Assembly (NCBI GenBank): GCA_947492585.1
Contig: CANLND010000014.1
Span: forward strand, 1-64,000
DNA: 64,000 nucleotides
Reading direction: 5' to 3'
Source of the DNA: an uncultured Paracoccaceae bacterium
GTDB taxonomy: Bacteria; Pseudomonadota; Alphaproteobacteria; Rhodobacterales; Rhodobacteraceae
A model generated the notes under the pieces. It saw only the letters and a program-made list of their open reading frames with translations. It had not been told where the DNA came from and made no database searches. Both the position numbers and the translations under genes were made by a program. Below, piece after piece: positions 7,801 through 17,200 of this stretch. How positions within the stretch are numbered: the stretch's first letter is position 1; each line of letters starts with the position of its first letter.

Positions 7801-9913
7801 CGCCATCAAAAATGGCCCCGTCAACGGGCGGACAACCGTCTTGCAAAGCGATATGGCCTGTGTGCCCTGTCAGTACAATCAGTCCTTTATGGACTGTCGT
7901 TACACCGCCTGCATGAGCGCCATTACCCCGCAGCAGGTGCGCGACATCGTCAAACGCCGTCTGGCGCAGGATCCAGATCCCGAATTGCTGCATCTGCCGG
8001 ACAGCGCGCGCCAAAAGCCCGCTGGAAACTTCCGCTTTGCTCAGTCGGATAAAACCCAATGTTATCAAATGATGCAGCTTGGGCAAAAAGCAACCCACAC
8101 GTTGTTTGACAGTGCCCTGCGGCACAATCGGCTGGCGCGCGCGCAACATCACATCGAATGGATTTTCACCACAGGCTCCGCCCAAAACACCGACTGGCTG
8201 AAACGGGCCAGACTGACATTGCGCCGGGGTGAATTTGCAGAAGCGCTGCAAATCTGCGGCGCGCAGGCCCCCTTTGCGCCCACCCAAAAAGCAGCGGCCG
8301 AATGGCTGCGGATGCAATTGGAAGCTCTGCTGAAAACCCACGACACCACCGGCGTGCTGACCCTGTGGCAGGACCGTATGGACAGCTTCGCCCCCGCGCC
8401 GGACGACAAAGGCCTGCGCGACATTCACTCCCGCATCCACTGGAATGTGGCGCAGGCCTTGTTGCGGCTTGGCCGCTGGCAGGAGGCCTATACGGAAATT
8501 GAAACAGCCCTCAGCCTGGATCCGAAATTAACCTCGGCCCAAAAGGCCTTGCTGAGTTTCAAATCCGCCTCTTACAACAGCCCAGAAGAGCGCGCCAAAA
8601 TCACCGGGGACACAAAGCCCCGACTGCTGATTTCCAGCACCGTATCAGCGCGCGAAACGCTCAGCGCGTGGCGTGATCAGTTTGAAATTTTCCGCGCAGA
8701 AGACGAACTGCCTGCCAGCTTTGCAGGGTTTTCGGCTGTGATCCGGCATCAGAACGAAGATCCGGCACAACCGCTGGAAGCCTGTCTGATCAATGACGGT
8801 ATCCTGGCCGCCCCCCGCAAACTCCCGCAGGTTCTAAAAGCCCTGTCCACAGCAGGCACCCCCCAATCCGGGTCTGACAAAAAGCGGATTGTCGTTGTTG
8901 CCCATCACCATCTGGAACTGTGGAACCCGCGCGGCGGGGAACGCTCGACCCATAATATCGTCAGCAAACTGCAAGAACAGGGCCATGACATTCTTGTTGT
9001 TGTTGAAAACAAGAAAAACGAAGAGGTCGGCTGCGAGATCTGCGAAGGGCTGCCCTATGTGCTGGCGGGGCGCTATGCGCTGAAACAGACGCTGGAAGAC
9101 GTGCTGGACACCTGGATGCCAGATGCCGCGATTTTGTACGGTGAAACGGCGCTGCGGGCTTATGAAACACTGCTGGACCGGAATGTCCCCTATCAGATGT
9201 TCCCGCGGGATTGGCAAGAGATCTGCCCCCGTCCCTATACCAACCTGCTGAACCGAAACCCGCTGAAAACACAAGACGGGGCCTTTTATCATCTGCTGAA
9301 CGGCGCCGCTGAGGTGATCACAAATTCAAACTACGTCGGTGAGGTCATTCGCCATCTGCACGATCTGCCCTCGATCAATTCATATGTGCCGGTTGAACAC
9401 CCCGAACGGGGGGGGCGACATGATCCCAATGGGCCCATCCTGCTGGTGAACCCGCGCAAGATGAATGGCGGGGCTTTGGTCATGAAACTGGCCAAAGAAA
9501 TGCCACACCGCCGGTTCCGGGTTGTTGGCGATTACGGCAAACCCTTCCCGCCCAATGTCGACGTCGAGCCGTTTTTCAATGGCCGCTATGAAGACCTCTA
9601 TGATGGCAGTTCCGTGTTCCTGTTCCCGCTGATTGGCGAAGACCCCTGTGGCACCGGCCGAGTGGTGTTTGAGGCCTTGCATTGTGGTGTGCCAAGCATC
9701 TCAATGGATATTGGTGGCATGAAGGAAGTTCTGCCTCCCGAATGGCTTGTCGCCGGGGAAGACCCGCAGGAGTGGAGCGTCGCAATCGAGCAGATCCTGG
9801 CCGATCCAGACGCCAGCGCCCGCTGTGACACCCTGCTTGGAAAATTTGAAGCCGACGCACAATTTGCAATCGTCAACGCCAGCTTAAAGCGAATTCTCAA
9901 CAATGATGCATGA
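4838..9913 (+). CDS. Giant TPR - GT9 (heptosyltransferase-like) - TPR - GT4 fusion glycosyltransferase
   Basis: A 1691-aa protein. Residues about 60-130 and 260-480 are alpha-helical TPR-like repeats; about 490-740 is an unrecognised region. Residues about 745-1040 are a GT9 heptosyltransferase-like domain: it opens with AIGAGLGNMLFVTPLIREI, has FICGDGGIFHIADALGLDTVAIFGPTS..NGP at the nucleotide-sugar site, and a Cys-rich tail (CVPC, then CMSAITPQQV). More TPR-like helices span about 1050-1290. Residues about 1349-1691 are a GT-B GT4 domain, with HHHLELWNPRGGERSTHNI at the start and GEDPCGTGRVVFEALHCGVPS near the end. There is no signal peptide or membrane segment, so it is probably cytoplasmic. 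The start has only a weak ribosome site. The methyltransferase gene overlaps its end by 11 bases. With heptose-precursor genes nearby it probably transfers heptose plus a second sugar; the acceptor is unknown. Confidence 0.8.
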   Translation: MQISTRLQHLFSHILPPRDGAVDQTPLAPHAPASDPPAPPAVADAKPEETPAPVVDLATLIRDAKAQVKAKEFAASAALATQIMDLAPDRREGYRIYAESCAKGEINLGSAYDILRRGYGKNLLTADMRDVHLRQILTAAIHTADTGAAVSTGADLLQQGNTDEIAALFLQGPPQHHTGTSFWRDVLAGVVARVTTGEQHDLLAILKPYQDMLSTSLSTGLSNPAPKKNPAQNKPIVHVAATLTAKAPKDDATSADTSAFEQLQDLYPKLQAKPDALGLWKQAGDLVGRRDVSQRQTALEELVRYAHASAALPLDRLGMLLAGFSQKSSYNALVPSPERQLAIDLLLAAYEKSGKSELANAAFSILLGLNDLDGCTRILNLWQAKSPKDAHQYISRSRLAVAHEDLDASLTYAQDAVTCAPESAATHRRVSHAYQSLSAYSAALSHLQIARDIRPQDVGMRQEADRLQQEVSAIRAFAPEPFDGSHIVPLAPDSDLRQLTQAAQATAPRHRTAPGWVLIAPSEHREPLQNDLGALETLPGGAAFYFGGCTSDEPAPSASDWALLPQSTLQLLLERGARSGQACLEDLRRHFRGCYLPLAAALRAGIQPPVEQPQEAPKPTSTPVFTAAAAQLMAQPPEAIDPASVAQMDTSQILVATPQDWSAIQSAVHLLDLHVVMLIPAGFTDGWGHLLDPDVVKNTSWLAYASSLIFTDLKDEERFEDRVQIAAPVYDSYEDGLTTACAVAQQRVCLAIGAGLGNMLFVTPLIREIAETTGCPVDLVVNSPVSTAVQLFGESPFVNIVCTTDRCRRVAYDKVFVTSCFGNVPFGLRTKKRISQRPAYDFMTRTRDMNEAEYNFLSAETLFPGLTQPKSLAGRMFIRAIDPRPAPRAGAQPVIGVSGPKKTDLWSRRQWSKFPELVQAYHAEGTDIRAFGLPGEDIDGALDCTSGVLRQSIRAMADCDLFICGDGGIFHIADALGLDTVAIFGPTSAIKNGPVNGRTTVLQSDMACVPCQYNQSFMDCRYTACMSAITPQQVRDIVKRRLAQDPDPELLHLPDSARQKPAGNFRFAQSDKTQCYQMMQLGQKATHTLFDSALRHNRLARAQHHIEWIFTTGSAQNTDWLKRARLTLRRGEFAEALQICGAQAPFAPTQKAAAEWLRMQLEALLKTHDTTGVLTLWQDRMDSFAPAPDDKGLRDIHSRIHWNVAQALLRLGRWQEAYTEIETALSLDPKLTSAQKALLSFKSASYNSPEERAKITGDTKPRLLISSTVSARETLSAWRDQFEIFRAEDELPASFAGFSAVIRHQNEDPAQPLEACLINDGILAAPRKLPQVLKALSTAGTPQSGSDKKRIVVVAHHHLELWNPRGGERSTHNIVSKLQEQGHDILVVVENKKNEEVGCEICEGLPYVLAGRYALKQTLEDVLDTWMPDAAILYGETALRAYETLLDRNVPYQMFPRDWQEICPRPYTNLLNRNPLKTQDGAFYHLLNGAAEVITNSNYVGEVIRHLHDLPSINSYVPVEHPERGGRHDPNGPILLVNPRKMNGGALVMKLAKEMPHRRFRVVGDYGKPFPPNVDVEPFFNGRYEDLYDGSSVFLFPLIGEDPCGTGRVVFEALHCGVPSISMDIGGMKEVLPPEWLVAGEDPQEWSVAIEQILADPDASARCDTLLGKFEADAQFAIVNASLKRILNNDA

Positions 9914-11078
9914 TCTGCAGAACGTCCTGGAACACGCCCAAACCGCACGACAGAAGAATGATGTCTCCGCGCTGCTAAAACTCAGTCGCGAGGCGGCCTA
10001 TTCCGCCTCGCGCTGTCATCAGCTGCTGGGGGATCTGTACCGGGAGAAAAAGCTATTTGAAGACGCCGCCCAGGCCTACCAGAACTGTGCCGCCACCAAC
10101 GCAAGCGCGATCTACGGTGAAATCGAATGCTGGAAAAACCTGAAAGATCGCGCCGCCTTTGGCGATGCGGTCGCGCGCTATCTTGCCTTAGAGGGGGGGA
10201 ATCTGGTTCTTCTGTCGCGGATTTTTCTGGCGGCGGCTGAAATCGAAGAAACCGACCTTGCCACAACAGTGTTTGAAACGATCTGCGCCGTGCCCGAAGC
10301 CGCAGATGCCCGCACCGCCTTTCGGATTGCCAAAGCCTTGCTGCTGATCGGCGAAAAAGACCGCGCCCAGCCTTATGCCGCACAGGCCAAAGCAGGCGCG
10401 GGCGAGGATGAGGTTTTGTTGCTGGAGATCGCCACGCTCAACTACGATCTGAACGAATATTGGGAACAGCGCTACAACACCTCTCAGGGGGAGCGGACCC
10501 CGGTGCCGGTGGCGGACCAATCTGACGCCGCCTATCGCATACGCCGAGACCGCGACATCCAGTTTCTGGACCGGGTGTTTGATCAGCTGTTTGCCGAAAC
10601 ACAGTTTGACACCATGGCCGATTGTGGCTGCGGATCAGGCCGGTTGACCCCCTGTATCGCAGCGCGCGCCACTCATCTGGACAGCTTTGACATCAGCCCC
10701 ACCGCCATTGGCTATGCACAGGCAAACAATCCAGATCTGGCCCATGTCAAATTTCAGGTGGCCAATCTGGCCGAGACCCCATTGGACGCACAGGCGTATG
10801 ATCTGGTCTTTGACTTCACCGCCGTGCAGCACGTGGCGGATCCTGTTTTGTGGAAAACGGTTCTGGAAAACTACGTGCGCGCGGTGAAACCCGGCGGGTA
10901 TCTGTTTTTGGTGCAATACGGTGGCAATGACACCGATCGTCAGGTGTTTCATGTCAACAACGCGTCAATTGACACCTATATTTCCACGCTCGAAGCAATG
11001 GGCTGCGTGCTGATACACCGGGAAATCAGCCCAACCCCCGACAATCCAACCGAAGAGTGTATTGTCTTTCGCATTTAA
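9903..11078 (+). CDS. TPR-fused SAM-dependent methyltransferase
   Basis: A 391-aa protein whose ATG (9903, with a second Met at 9906) lies inside the last codons of the upstream giant glycosyltransferase, so the two are translationally coupled. Residues about 1-190 are helical repeats of TPR type (SRCHQLLGDLYREKKLFEDAAQAYQN). Residues about 225-390 are a class I methyltransferase: motif I DCGCGSGRL, an acidic residue in DSFDISPTAI, motif IV-like YDLVFDFTAVQHV and PGGYLFLVQYGG. It probably methylates a sugar of the glycan made by its partner, for example O-methyl capping. Substrate and capping role are inferred only from context. The TPR part may dock it on the TPR segments of the giant enzyme. 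Confidence 0.82.
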   Translation: MMHDLQNVLEHAQTARQKNDVSALLKLSREAAYSASRCHQLLGDLYREKKLFEDAAQAYQNCAATNASAIYGEIECWKNLKDRAAFGDAVARYLALEGGNLVLLSRIFLAAAEIEETDLATTVFETICAVPEAADARTAFRIAKALLLIGEKDRAQPYAAQAKAGAGEDEVLLLEIATLNYDLNEYWEQRYNTSQGERTPVPVADQSDAAYRIRRDRDIQFLDRVFDQLFAETQFDTMADCGCGSGRLTPCIAARATHLDSFDISPTAIGYAQANNPDLAHVKFQVANLAETPLDAQAYDLVFDFTAVQHVADPVLWKTVLENYVRAVKPGGYLFLVQYGGNDTDRQVFHVNNASIDTYISTLEAMGCVLIHREISPTPDNPTEECIVFRI

Positions 11079-11085
11079 AACGTCA

Positions 11086-11115
11086 GTGGAGCACCCTTTG
11101 GGTGCTCCACGTTTT
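11086..11115. terminator. Bidirectional intrinsic terminator
   Basis: Perfect 11-bp stem GTGGAGCACCC / GGGTGCTCCAC with a TTT loop (stem 11086-11110), preceded by AAAAC (11077-11081) and followed by GTTTT. It therefore has a T-run in both directions. It sits between the convergent methyltransferase and aminotransferase genes. Confidence 0.9.
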
Positions 11116-11132
11116 GAGGGAGCCACAGAAGA

Positions 11133-12263
11133 TTAAGCTGTGGGTTTCGCAACTTCGAGGAAACAGGAGATGACCCGGTCCTGTTGCGCTTCGGTGAGTT
11201 CGGGGAACACCGGCAGGCTCAGAATGTTTTCAACAATCTGCTCGGTCACGGCCAAAGACCCTGACACCCGGTGCTCTGCGGTTTTCATTGCAGGCTGCTG
11301 GTGGCACGGAATGGGGTAATGCACCCCGGTTGCAATGCCCTGCGCCTTCAATGCCGCCTGAACCTCGTCCCGGTTGGCCACTTCCACAATGTAAAGATGG
11401 TACACGGCCTTGGCTTTTGCGTCCGGCGTGATCACCTTGAACCCGGCCGCTTGCAGGCGCGTGTCATACCGCGCCGCAATGTCACGGCGGGCCTGTGTCC
11501 AGTTTGGCAGATGAGGCAGCTTTACGCTCAGCACTTTGGCCTGCAACGTGTCCATGCGCAGGTTGTCCCCGATCATGGCGCTTTCGTATTTGCCCGTGCG
11601 CCCGTGGTCCACATAGCGCCGGATGTTCTCCGCCGCGTTTTTGTCCCGTACAATTGTCGCGCCTGCGTCGCCATAGGCGCCGAGGTTTTTACCGGGATAA
11701 AAGCTGAAACCCGCCGCATCACCAATGGTAGAGACCGTCTGACCATCCCATTGCGCCAGATGCGCCTGTGCACAGTCTTCGATCAAGGCCAGATCGTGGC
11801 TTGCGCAGATGGCCTGTAGTTTGCCCATATCACAGGGTGTGCCGTAGATATGAACCGGCAAAATCGCGCTGGTTTTCTCGGTCAGCGCGGCTTCGACCGC
11901 CTCAGGATCAAGGGTGTAATCCGACGCGCGGATATCAACAAAAACAGGCACCGCGCCAACATTGACCACAGATTCCACCGTGGCAAAAAACGTATGAGAC
12001 GGCAGGATGACCTCATCCCCCGGCTTCACCCCAGCACCGCGCAACGCAAGCGTCACCGAGGCCGTGCCATTTGCACAGCCAATCACCGCCCCTGCCGCCA
12101 CGCCAAGACGTTCAGCAAACGCAGCTTCAAAGGCGGCCAAGGTTGGGCCTTTGATAAAGTCCGTGTTGGTGATGACGGTGGCGATTTCACGGTCCATCTC
12201 GTCCTTTAGGCTGGCGTATTGGGCCTTTAGGTCGACAAAGGGGATTGCATCAATGTTGCTCAT
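11133..12263 (-). CDS. DegT/DnrJ/EryC1/StrS sugar aminotransferase (WbpE-like)
   Basis: A 376-aa PLP-dependent sugar aminotransferase of typical length. It begins IPFVDLKAQYASLKDEM, the usual family start. NGTASVTLAL and EDCAQAHLA are cofactor-site motifs, and the Schiff-base lysine lies in FSFYPGKNLGAYGDAGA. The WbpE subfamily aminates C3 of UDP-2-acetamido-2-deoxy-3-keto-glucuronate. The assignment rests on the two genes immediately upstream, an acetyltransferase and a Gfo/Idh oxidoreductase. These complete the WbpB-WbpE-WbpD order of reactions toward UDP-2,3-diacetamido-2,3-dideoxy-glucuronate. The start overlaps the acetyltransferase stop by 4 bases. Another keto-sugar substrate cannot be excluded. 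Confidence 0.85.
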   Translation of the reverse strand: MSNIDAIPFVDLKAQYASLKDEMDREIATVITNTDFIKGPTLAAFEAAFAERLGVAAGAVIGCANGTASVTLALRGAGVKPGDEVILPSHTFFATVESVVNVGAVPVFVDIRASDYTLDPEAVEAALTEKTSAILPVHIYGTPCDMGKLQAICASHDLALIEDCAQAHLAQWDGQTVSTIGDAAGFSFYPGKNLGAYGDAGATIVRDKNAAENIRRYVDHGRTGKYESAMIGDNLRMDTLQAKVLSVKLPHLPNWTQARRDIAARYDTRLQAAGFKVITPDAKAKAVYHLYIVEVANRDEVQAALKAQGIATGVHYPIPCHQQPAMKTAEHRVSGSLAVTEQIVENILSLPVFPELTEAQQDRVISCFLEVAKPTA

Positions 12264-12892
12264 GATTGGATACTTTTCTTGTAATCTTTGATTTCCTCTA
12301 CAGGGCGGATGACGCGGGCTGGATTGCCTGCCACAACCATGCCTGCAGGCACGTTCTGGGTCACGACAGACCCAGCCCCCACCAAGGCATTTGCCCCAAT
12401 CTCAACCCCAGGCAGCACCGTCACATTGGCGCCGATTTTGCAGCCAGAGCGCAAAATACACCCGTCCAGGTTTTCCTTTGACGATTGCGACGCGGGATAG
12501 CGCGAATTGGTGATGACCACATTTGGCCCGATCCACACATCCTCTTCCAGAATGGTGTATTCCGGCACAAACACCTGCGTGTGGATCCGCACCCGATCCC
12601 CGATCGTCACGTGATGTTCCACAACAGACAGGGTGCCAATCGACACATCATCGCCAATCGTGTTCGCTTCGCGAATATTGGCCTTATTGCCGGTGCGAAA
12701 GCGTGCCCCGATCTGGTTGGCCCCATAAATGATGGTGCCAGCGCGCAAAATCGCATCATCGCCAATCTGCGTGGGCGCCGCTCCGGCCTGGCCCACCAGA
12801 ACCCAGTCTTCTACAACTGCGGTCCCGGCAAACACAGTCGACGGATCAACCTGCGCCGAAGCTGCGACAGAAACCTCCGCCTGCTCAACCAT
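12260..12892 (-). CDS. Left-handed beta-helix sugar N-acetyltransferase (WbpD-like)
   Basis: A 210-aa protein starting at ATG 12892, inside the last codons of the upstream oxidoreductase (8-base overlap). Hexapeptide repeats run through most of the chain (IGDDAILRAGTIIYGANQIGAR, IGDDVSIGTLSVVEHHVTIGDRV, IGANVTVLPGVEIGANALVGAG), ending with NVPAGMVVAGNPARVI. Such trimeric acetyltransferases use acetyl-CoA to acetylate nucleotide-linked amino sugars. Here it would act on the 3-amino group made by the aminotransferase. An upstream in-frame start exists but lies deep in the oxidoreductase gene and lacks family sequence, so it was rejected. Confidence 0.85.
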   Translation of the reverse strand: MVEQAEVSVAASAQVDPSTVFAGTAVVEDWVLVGQAGAAPTQIGDDAILRAGTIIYGANQIGARFRTGNKANIREANTIGDDVSIGTLSVVEHHVTIGDRVRIHTQVFVPEYTILEEDVWIGPNVVITNSRYPASQSSKENLDGCILRSGCKIGANVTVLPGVEIGANALVGAGSVVTQNVPAGMVVAGNPARVIRPVEEIKDYKKSIQS

Positions 12893-13964
12893 TGATGCGC
12901 GTTCTCCCCAAAGGCGCCGCACGCTGGCGGAACCGCAGGCTGACCGGCTGGCCGGTGGCCGCAGATTCATAGATCGCCAGGATCAATTCCAAAGACTGGC
13001 GGCCTTCCAGACCATCCACCAATGCCGGGCCACCCTCGGTCAGCGTGTGCACCACGGAATCGTAATAGGCTTTGTGGCCAAAGCCATAAACCCCGGGAGG
13101 GTTTTCAGAGATGGCTGCAAACTGTTCTGCTGTCAGATCATCCGCGCCTTCGAATTTCAGAGTTTCAAGCCGGTTGACCGCAACCCCGCCAATCACCGCG
13201 GTGCCCTTTTCGCCCAAAATAGACAAAGAGCCTTCGAGGTTTGTTGGCCGCGTGGCTGTGGTCGCTTCGATGACACCCACCGCGCCAGAGGCAAATTCAA
13301 CAATCGCCACGCCAGTGTCTTCACATTCGATGTCCGCCAAAGCGGCCCGCGTGGTGGCAAAGACCGAAATCGGCTCGCCCAGGAAATAGCGCAGCAGGTC
13401 AACGTGGTGGCTGGCCTGGTTGGCAAACACGCCGCCATCCATTTCCCAGGTGCCGCGCCATGCGTCCTGATCATAATAGGCCTGATGGCGCGCCCAACGT
13501 ACCCGCACGCTGCCCATGGTCAGACGGCCGAATTTGCCCTCTTCAAAGGCTTTGCGCACCGCCACAACAGGTCGGTTAAAGCGGTTTTGTTTGACGACAA
13601 ACAGCTTCCGGTCCGCTTCATCACACAGACGGATCATATCATCCGCATCCTGCAACGTCAGCGCCATCGGCTTTTCAACCAGTACGTGTTTGTTCCATTT
13701 CACCACTTCCCGAGCATGATCGGCGTGGTTGCCGCTTTCGGTGAGGATTGAAACAACTTCAATGGCATCGGAATGCACCGACATCAGCTCTTCCAGCGTT
13801 TTATAGGCCGGCACATCATGTTTGCTGGAAAATTCTTCAGCCCGGGTGCCTTGGGGGTCGCAGACCGCAACCAACTTTGCCCCAGAAATCTGGCCAGATG
13901 CCAACAGTTCTGCGTGCCGCACTGCAACGCGCCCACATCCCATAATTGCAAAACCAATAGTCAT
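12885..13964 (-). CDS. Gfo/Idh/MocA oxidoreductase (WbpB-like UDP-sugar 3-dehydrogenase)
   Basis: A 359-aa NAD(P)-dependent oxidoreductase. Its N-terminal Rossmann fold begins IGFAIMGCGRVAVRHAELL. The conserved EKPMAL lysine motif lies near residue 95, and GGVFANQASHHVDLLRYFLG holds the catalytic His region of the C-terminal domain. WbpB-type enzymes oxidise C3 of UDP-GlcNAc-uronate before transamination. It is the first gene of a three-gene operon with overlapping ends; an AAAGGA site precedes the ATG by about 8 bases. The WbpA-type dehydrogenase making UDP-GlcNAcA and the WbpI epimerase are absent from the window. The dehydrogenase at 57767 looks like the UDP-glucose type instead. Specificity is inferred from the gene set. 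Confidence 0.85.
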   Translation of the reverse strand: MTIGFAIMGCGRVAVRHAELLASGQISGAKLVAVCDPQGTRAEEFSSKHDVPAYKTLEELMSVHSDAIEVVSILTESGNHADHAREVVKWNKHVLVEKPMALTLQDADDMIRLCDEADRKLFVVKQNRFNRPVVAVRKAFEEGKFGRLTMGSVRVRWARHQAYYDQDAWRGTWEMDGGVFANQASHHVDLLRYFLGEPISVFATTRAALADIECEDTGVAIVEFASGAVGVIEATTATRPTNLEGSLSILGEKGTAVIGGVAVNRLETLKFEGADDLTAEQFAAISENPPGVYGFGHKAYYDSVVHTLTEGGPALVDGLEGRQSLELILAIYESAATGQPVSLRFRQRAAPLGRTRING

Positions 13965-14245
13965 CGAAACAATCCTTTCTCGAGCATCCTAGGCTCACAG
14001 TTTCCCAAGGGCCTGACACTTGGTGCCATTCACTGCGCAATTGGGGAAACGTTCCTGTCACTTCCCAACCTATGACACCAGTCGTCCTGATCTGTAATAG
14101 GGTTTAAAATCCGAGACGATTTTGCGCCCGAATACATCCGTTTCAACTAACGTTTAGACACAGAGCAAGTCAATCACAGTCTCAGCCCAAACACAGATGT
14201 GCAGCAACCTCGCTCAAACAGCCACAGATGAAACATCCCCTTGTC
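13965..14245. other. Non-coding spacer with inverted GTTTCCCAA / TTGGGGAAAC arms
   Basis: This 281-base spacer lies upstream of the oxidoreductase operon and downstream of the giant minus-strand gene. It holds GTTTCCCAA at 14000-14008 and TTGGGGAAAC at 14041-14050, with a further CTTCCCAA nearby. No gene or clear promoter is visible. It must contain the promoter of the wbpB-like operon. Confidence 0.35.
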
Positions 14246-17200
14246 TCACCCCTGCACAGTTTCCAGATGCAGCAGCACTTTATCGCGCACCTCTTCCAGC
14301 GACAGATCCTGCATCCCCGTGCAGGTCTTAAACCGATCGGTGAACTGACAGGGGCAGCAGTCATTTTTGGGCGAAATCACCTGACTGTCCGGCGACAGGG
14401 GACCGTTTTTCACCACGCTGGTCGGGCCAAAAAGCGCCGTCAGCGGCACCCCAATGCCATCGGCCACATGCATCAAGCCGCTGTCATTGGCAATGACATA
14501 GCCCGCATCGCCAATTGTCTGGAGCGTTTCAACCAAAGGTGTTCCGGTCCGGTCCACCGTTCCAGCCACATATTCATGTGGCATGCCGGTTGAAATCACC
14601 TCCCAGCCCCGCGCCATCAGGTCTTTGGCCAAGGCTTCAAAAAGCGGCCAGCGTTTGACCTCCCATTCCCCCGGTTTGCCCCCCGCATGCAGGACAATCC
14701 TGCGACTGCCAAGCCCTGTGGGCTTTTGATCGCGTACAAAATATTTGGCCACATCCTCAGGCTGATAAGTCAGGCCGATATCCGCCGCCACCAAACAGTC
14801 CAGATTATACTGGGATTCATGCATGTTTTCCGTCGCTTCAAACGGAATTTTATGCCGCGCAATAAAGGTCCGTTTGGCATGGAACTGCGGCACCGCTTTG
14901 CCAAAGGAGGCCAAGACCAGAACCAGATCATAGCGGCGGCGCATATACTCAGAGTCAGATCCGTACACCATGCCCACATAAGGCGATCCGGCAAACAGCC
15001 ATTCACAGCCTGGGAAATCCTGATTGATGACAATATCCACCGGCTGGCCCAGATGTTCCGACAGCCGACGAATGGCGGGCGTACATTGAATGATATTGCC
15101 AATGCCATTTCCAACCGCCACCAGAACCGGACGCAGAGCCTGGCGCACCAATCGCGCATGGACCGGCACCTGATCGGCAAATTCATAGCGCTCTGAATTT
15201 TCAACCGCCCGCTGCGCGCGCTGTGCCCAATACGCCGGATCTTCCTGCAAATGTGTCAGCTCTTTGGCCCAAAGCTCTGCCTGTTCCGGCAAGGCCACAC
15301 CAGATTGCGCCAGCAACAGCGGAACATTGCCCCGGTTGCTGCCAATCACCGGCACCCCAAAGCGATGCGCTTCAATCACCACCCGCGAAAAGGTCTCAAT
15401 AAAGCGGTAGCTTGGCACCATCACACACCAGGCCCGTTGATACAGCGCCGCCATATCCTCGACCTGATCGATGATCTCCAGATTGTCCAAACCTGCCTGC
15501 TGCACCGCGATCTGGGCTTCTTCGCGGGCGGATTGCCCGGCGATGGCCACAAATTTGTAGGTCGGGCAGCGCGCCGCCACCTGCAACAGCAGATCAAAGC
15601 CTTTTTCGGGCCGCGCGTTCACCAACAGCACAATATCGCGCCCCTCCCGAACCGCCTCTTGCGTGGTGGTTGTGGGCAGGGAATACAACACATCCGTTGT
15701 CAGGGTGTGATGCGTATATTGCATCTCCTGCGTATAGGCTGAATTGGCATAGACCGCCTCATTGCGCAGCAGCAGCGGGGTGAATTCCTTTTTGGGCGCG
15801 GCCATTTGATCGATGTCCGGGAACCAGCCACTGCCGCGCAGCATCTCACGCCAAAAATGCGTGCCATACACAATCGCCACCTCCAGATCCTGGGTGCAGC
15901 GCAATACAAAAGGCCCCGACCCCGTCACCACATGGAGCAGCGTCGGAGCGCGCTCTAACAGCAGCTGCCGGAACCCCTGTTCATCGTTGTCGCGCAGTTG
16001 CAAAAACGCAATACCGTCCGGGGTGACCCCCTCGTTCTGGCTGTCCCCGCGGTGCCCCACCAGAACCGGGCGAAATCCCATGCCCCGATACAGCTGCGCC
16101 ATGCCGCGCAGGAAATGCTCGGCCCCGCCAAACAACGTATGGCCCGAGGATGAGATCAGAAAAACCTCTCCGCCCAGCTGGGCCAGTGGCTGCATGTGGG
16201 TCGGCAGCTCCTGCCCCAAAGGCGGATAAATCTCGCGCCCCCGCCGCATCACAAAGGCCGGCAACTCCGCCTCAACAGCCGGAGTTGCGCCATCAAAGGC
16301 CGCCAAGGCCTCGCGCGCAAACTCAGCTGAGACCGCCACCAGCTCACGCCCTCCCCCCGGCACCGCCGCACATAACACGGCGTCCGTCGCCCCGCGCAAA
16401 CGATCACAGATGGCACGGCGCGCGCCCACATCATAAGAGGGCGCATCAAACACAATCCAATCATGTGTCGCCTGTTCAATGGCCCGGCGCAGCCCCATCG
16501 ACGCGTCGCCCGCCACCTGTGCAACCTCATCGGCAAACGCCGTCCACTCCTCTGCCTGCCCCGCGCAGATCGACAGCGACAGGGGCGTGTTGTGCCCGGC
16601 ATCAAAAATCGCCAAATTTGTCAAAACCCGCTGTGCGCTGACCTTGTCCGGTTCAATTTCCAATGCCTTTTGCGCGCGCTGGCGGGCGTCGCCATACCGT
16701 CCGTTTTCAAGATAAATCGCCGCCAGATCCGCATTGATTGTTCCTGAATTTGGCTCAATTTCCAAAGCCTGCTGCAGCAAATGTTCCGCGTCTTTTTGCT
16801 GGTCGGCATGGGTGCAGATCATTGCCAGCTCGCGATAGGCGCTGGCCTGTCTCGGGCTCAGCCGGATCACCGCTTCAAAATGCTCTTTGGCCTGATCAAA
16901 CACGCCCTGACGCGCCAGCACCCGCGCATAGATAAAATTGGCCCGGCTGTTGTTGGGATCGGTCTCCAATAAACCTGCCAAAGTCTCGGCCGCACGATTA
17001 AGAACACCCGATTTCAGATCACATTCGGCCAGTTCGAGCGCCACCAGATTTGCCCGTGCGCCCAACTCACCGGCGGTTTTGAAACAGGTCGCCGCGTCTT
17101 TGGAATTGCCAATTTCACGCTGGATACGGCCCAGAGTGTACCAACTGTCCTGACTGTTGGGGCGAATGTCCATGATCTGGCGCAGGGTCTCTTGCGCGGC

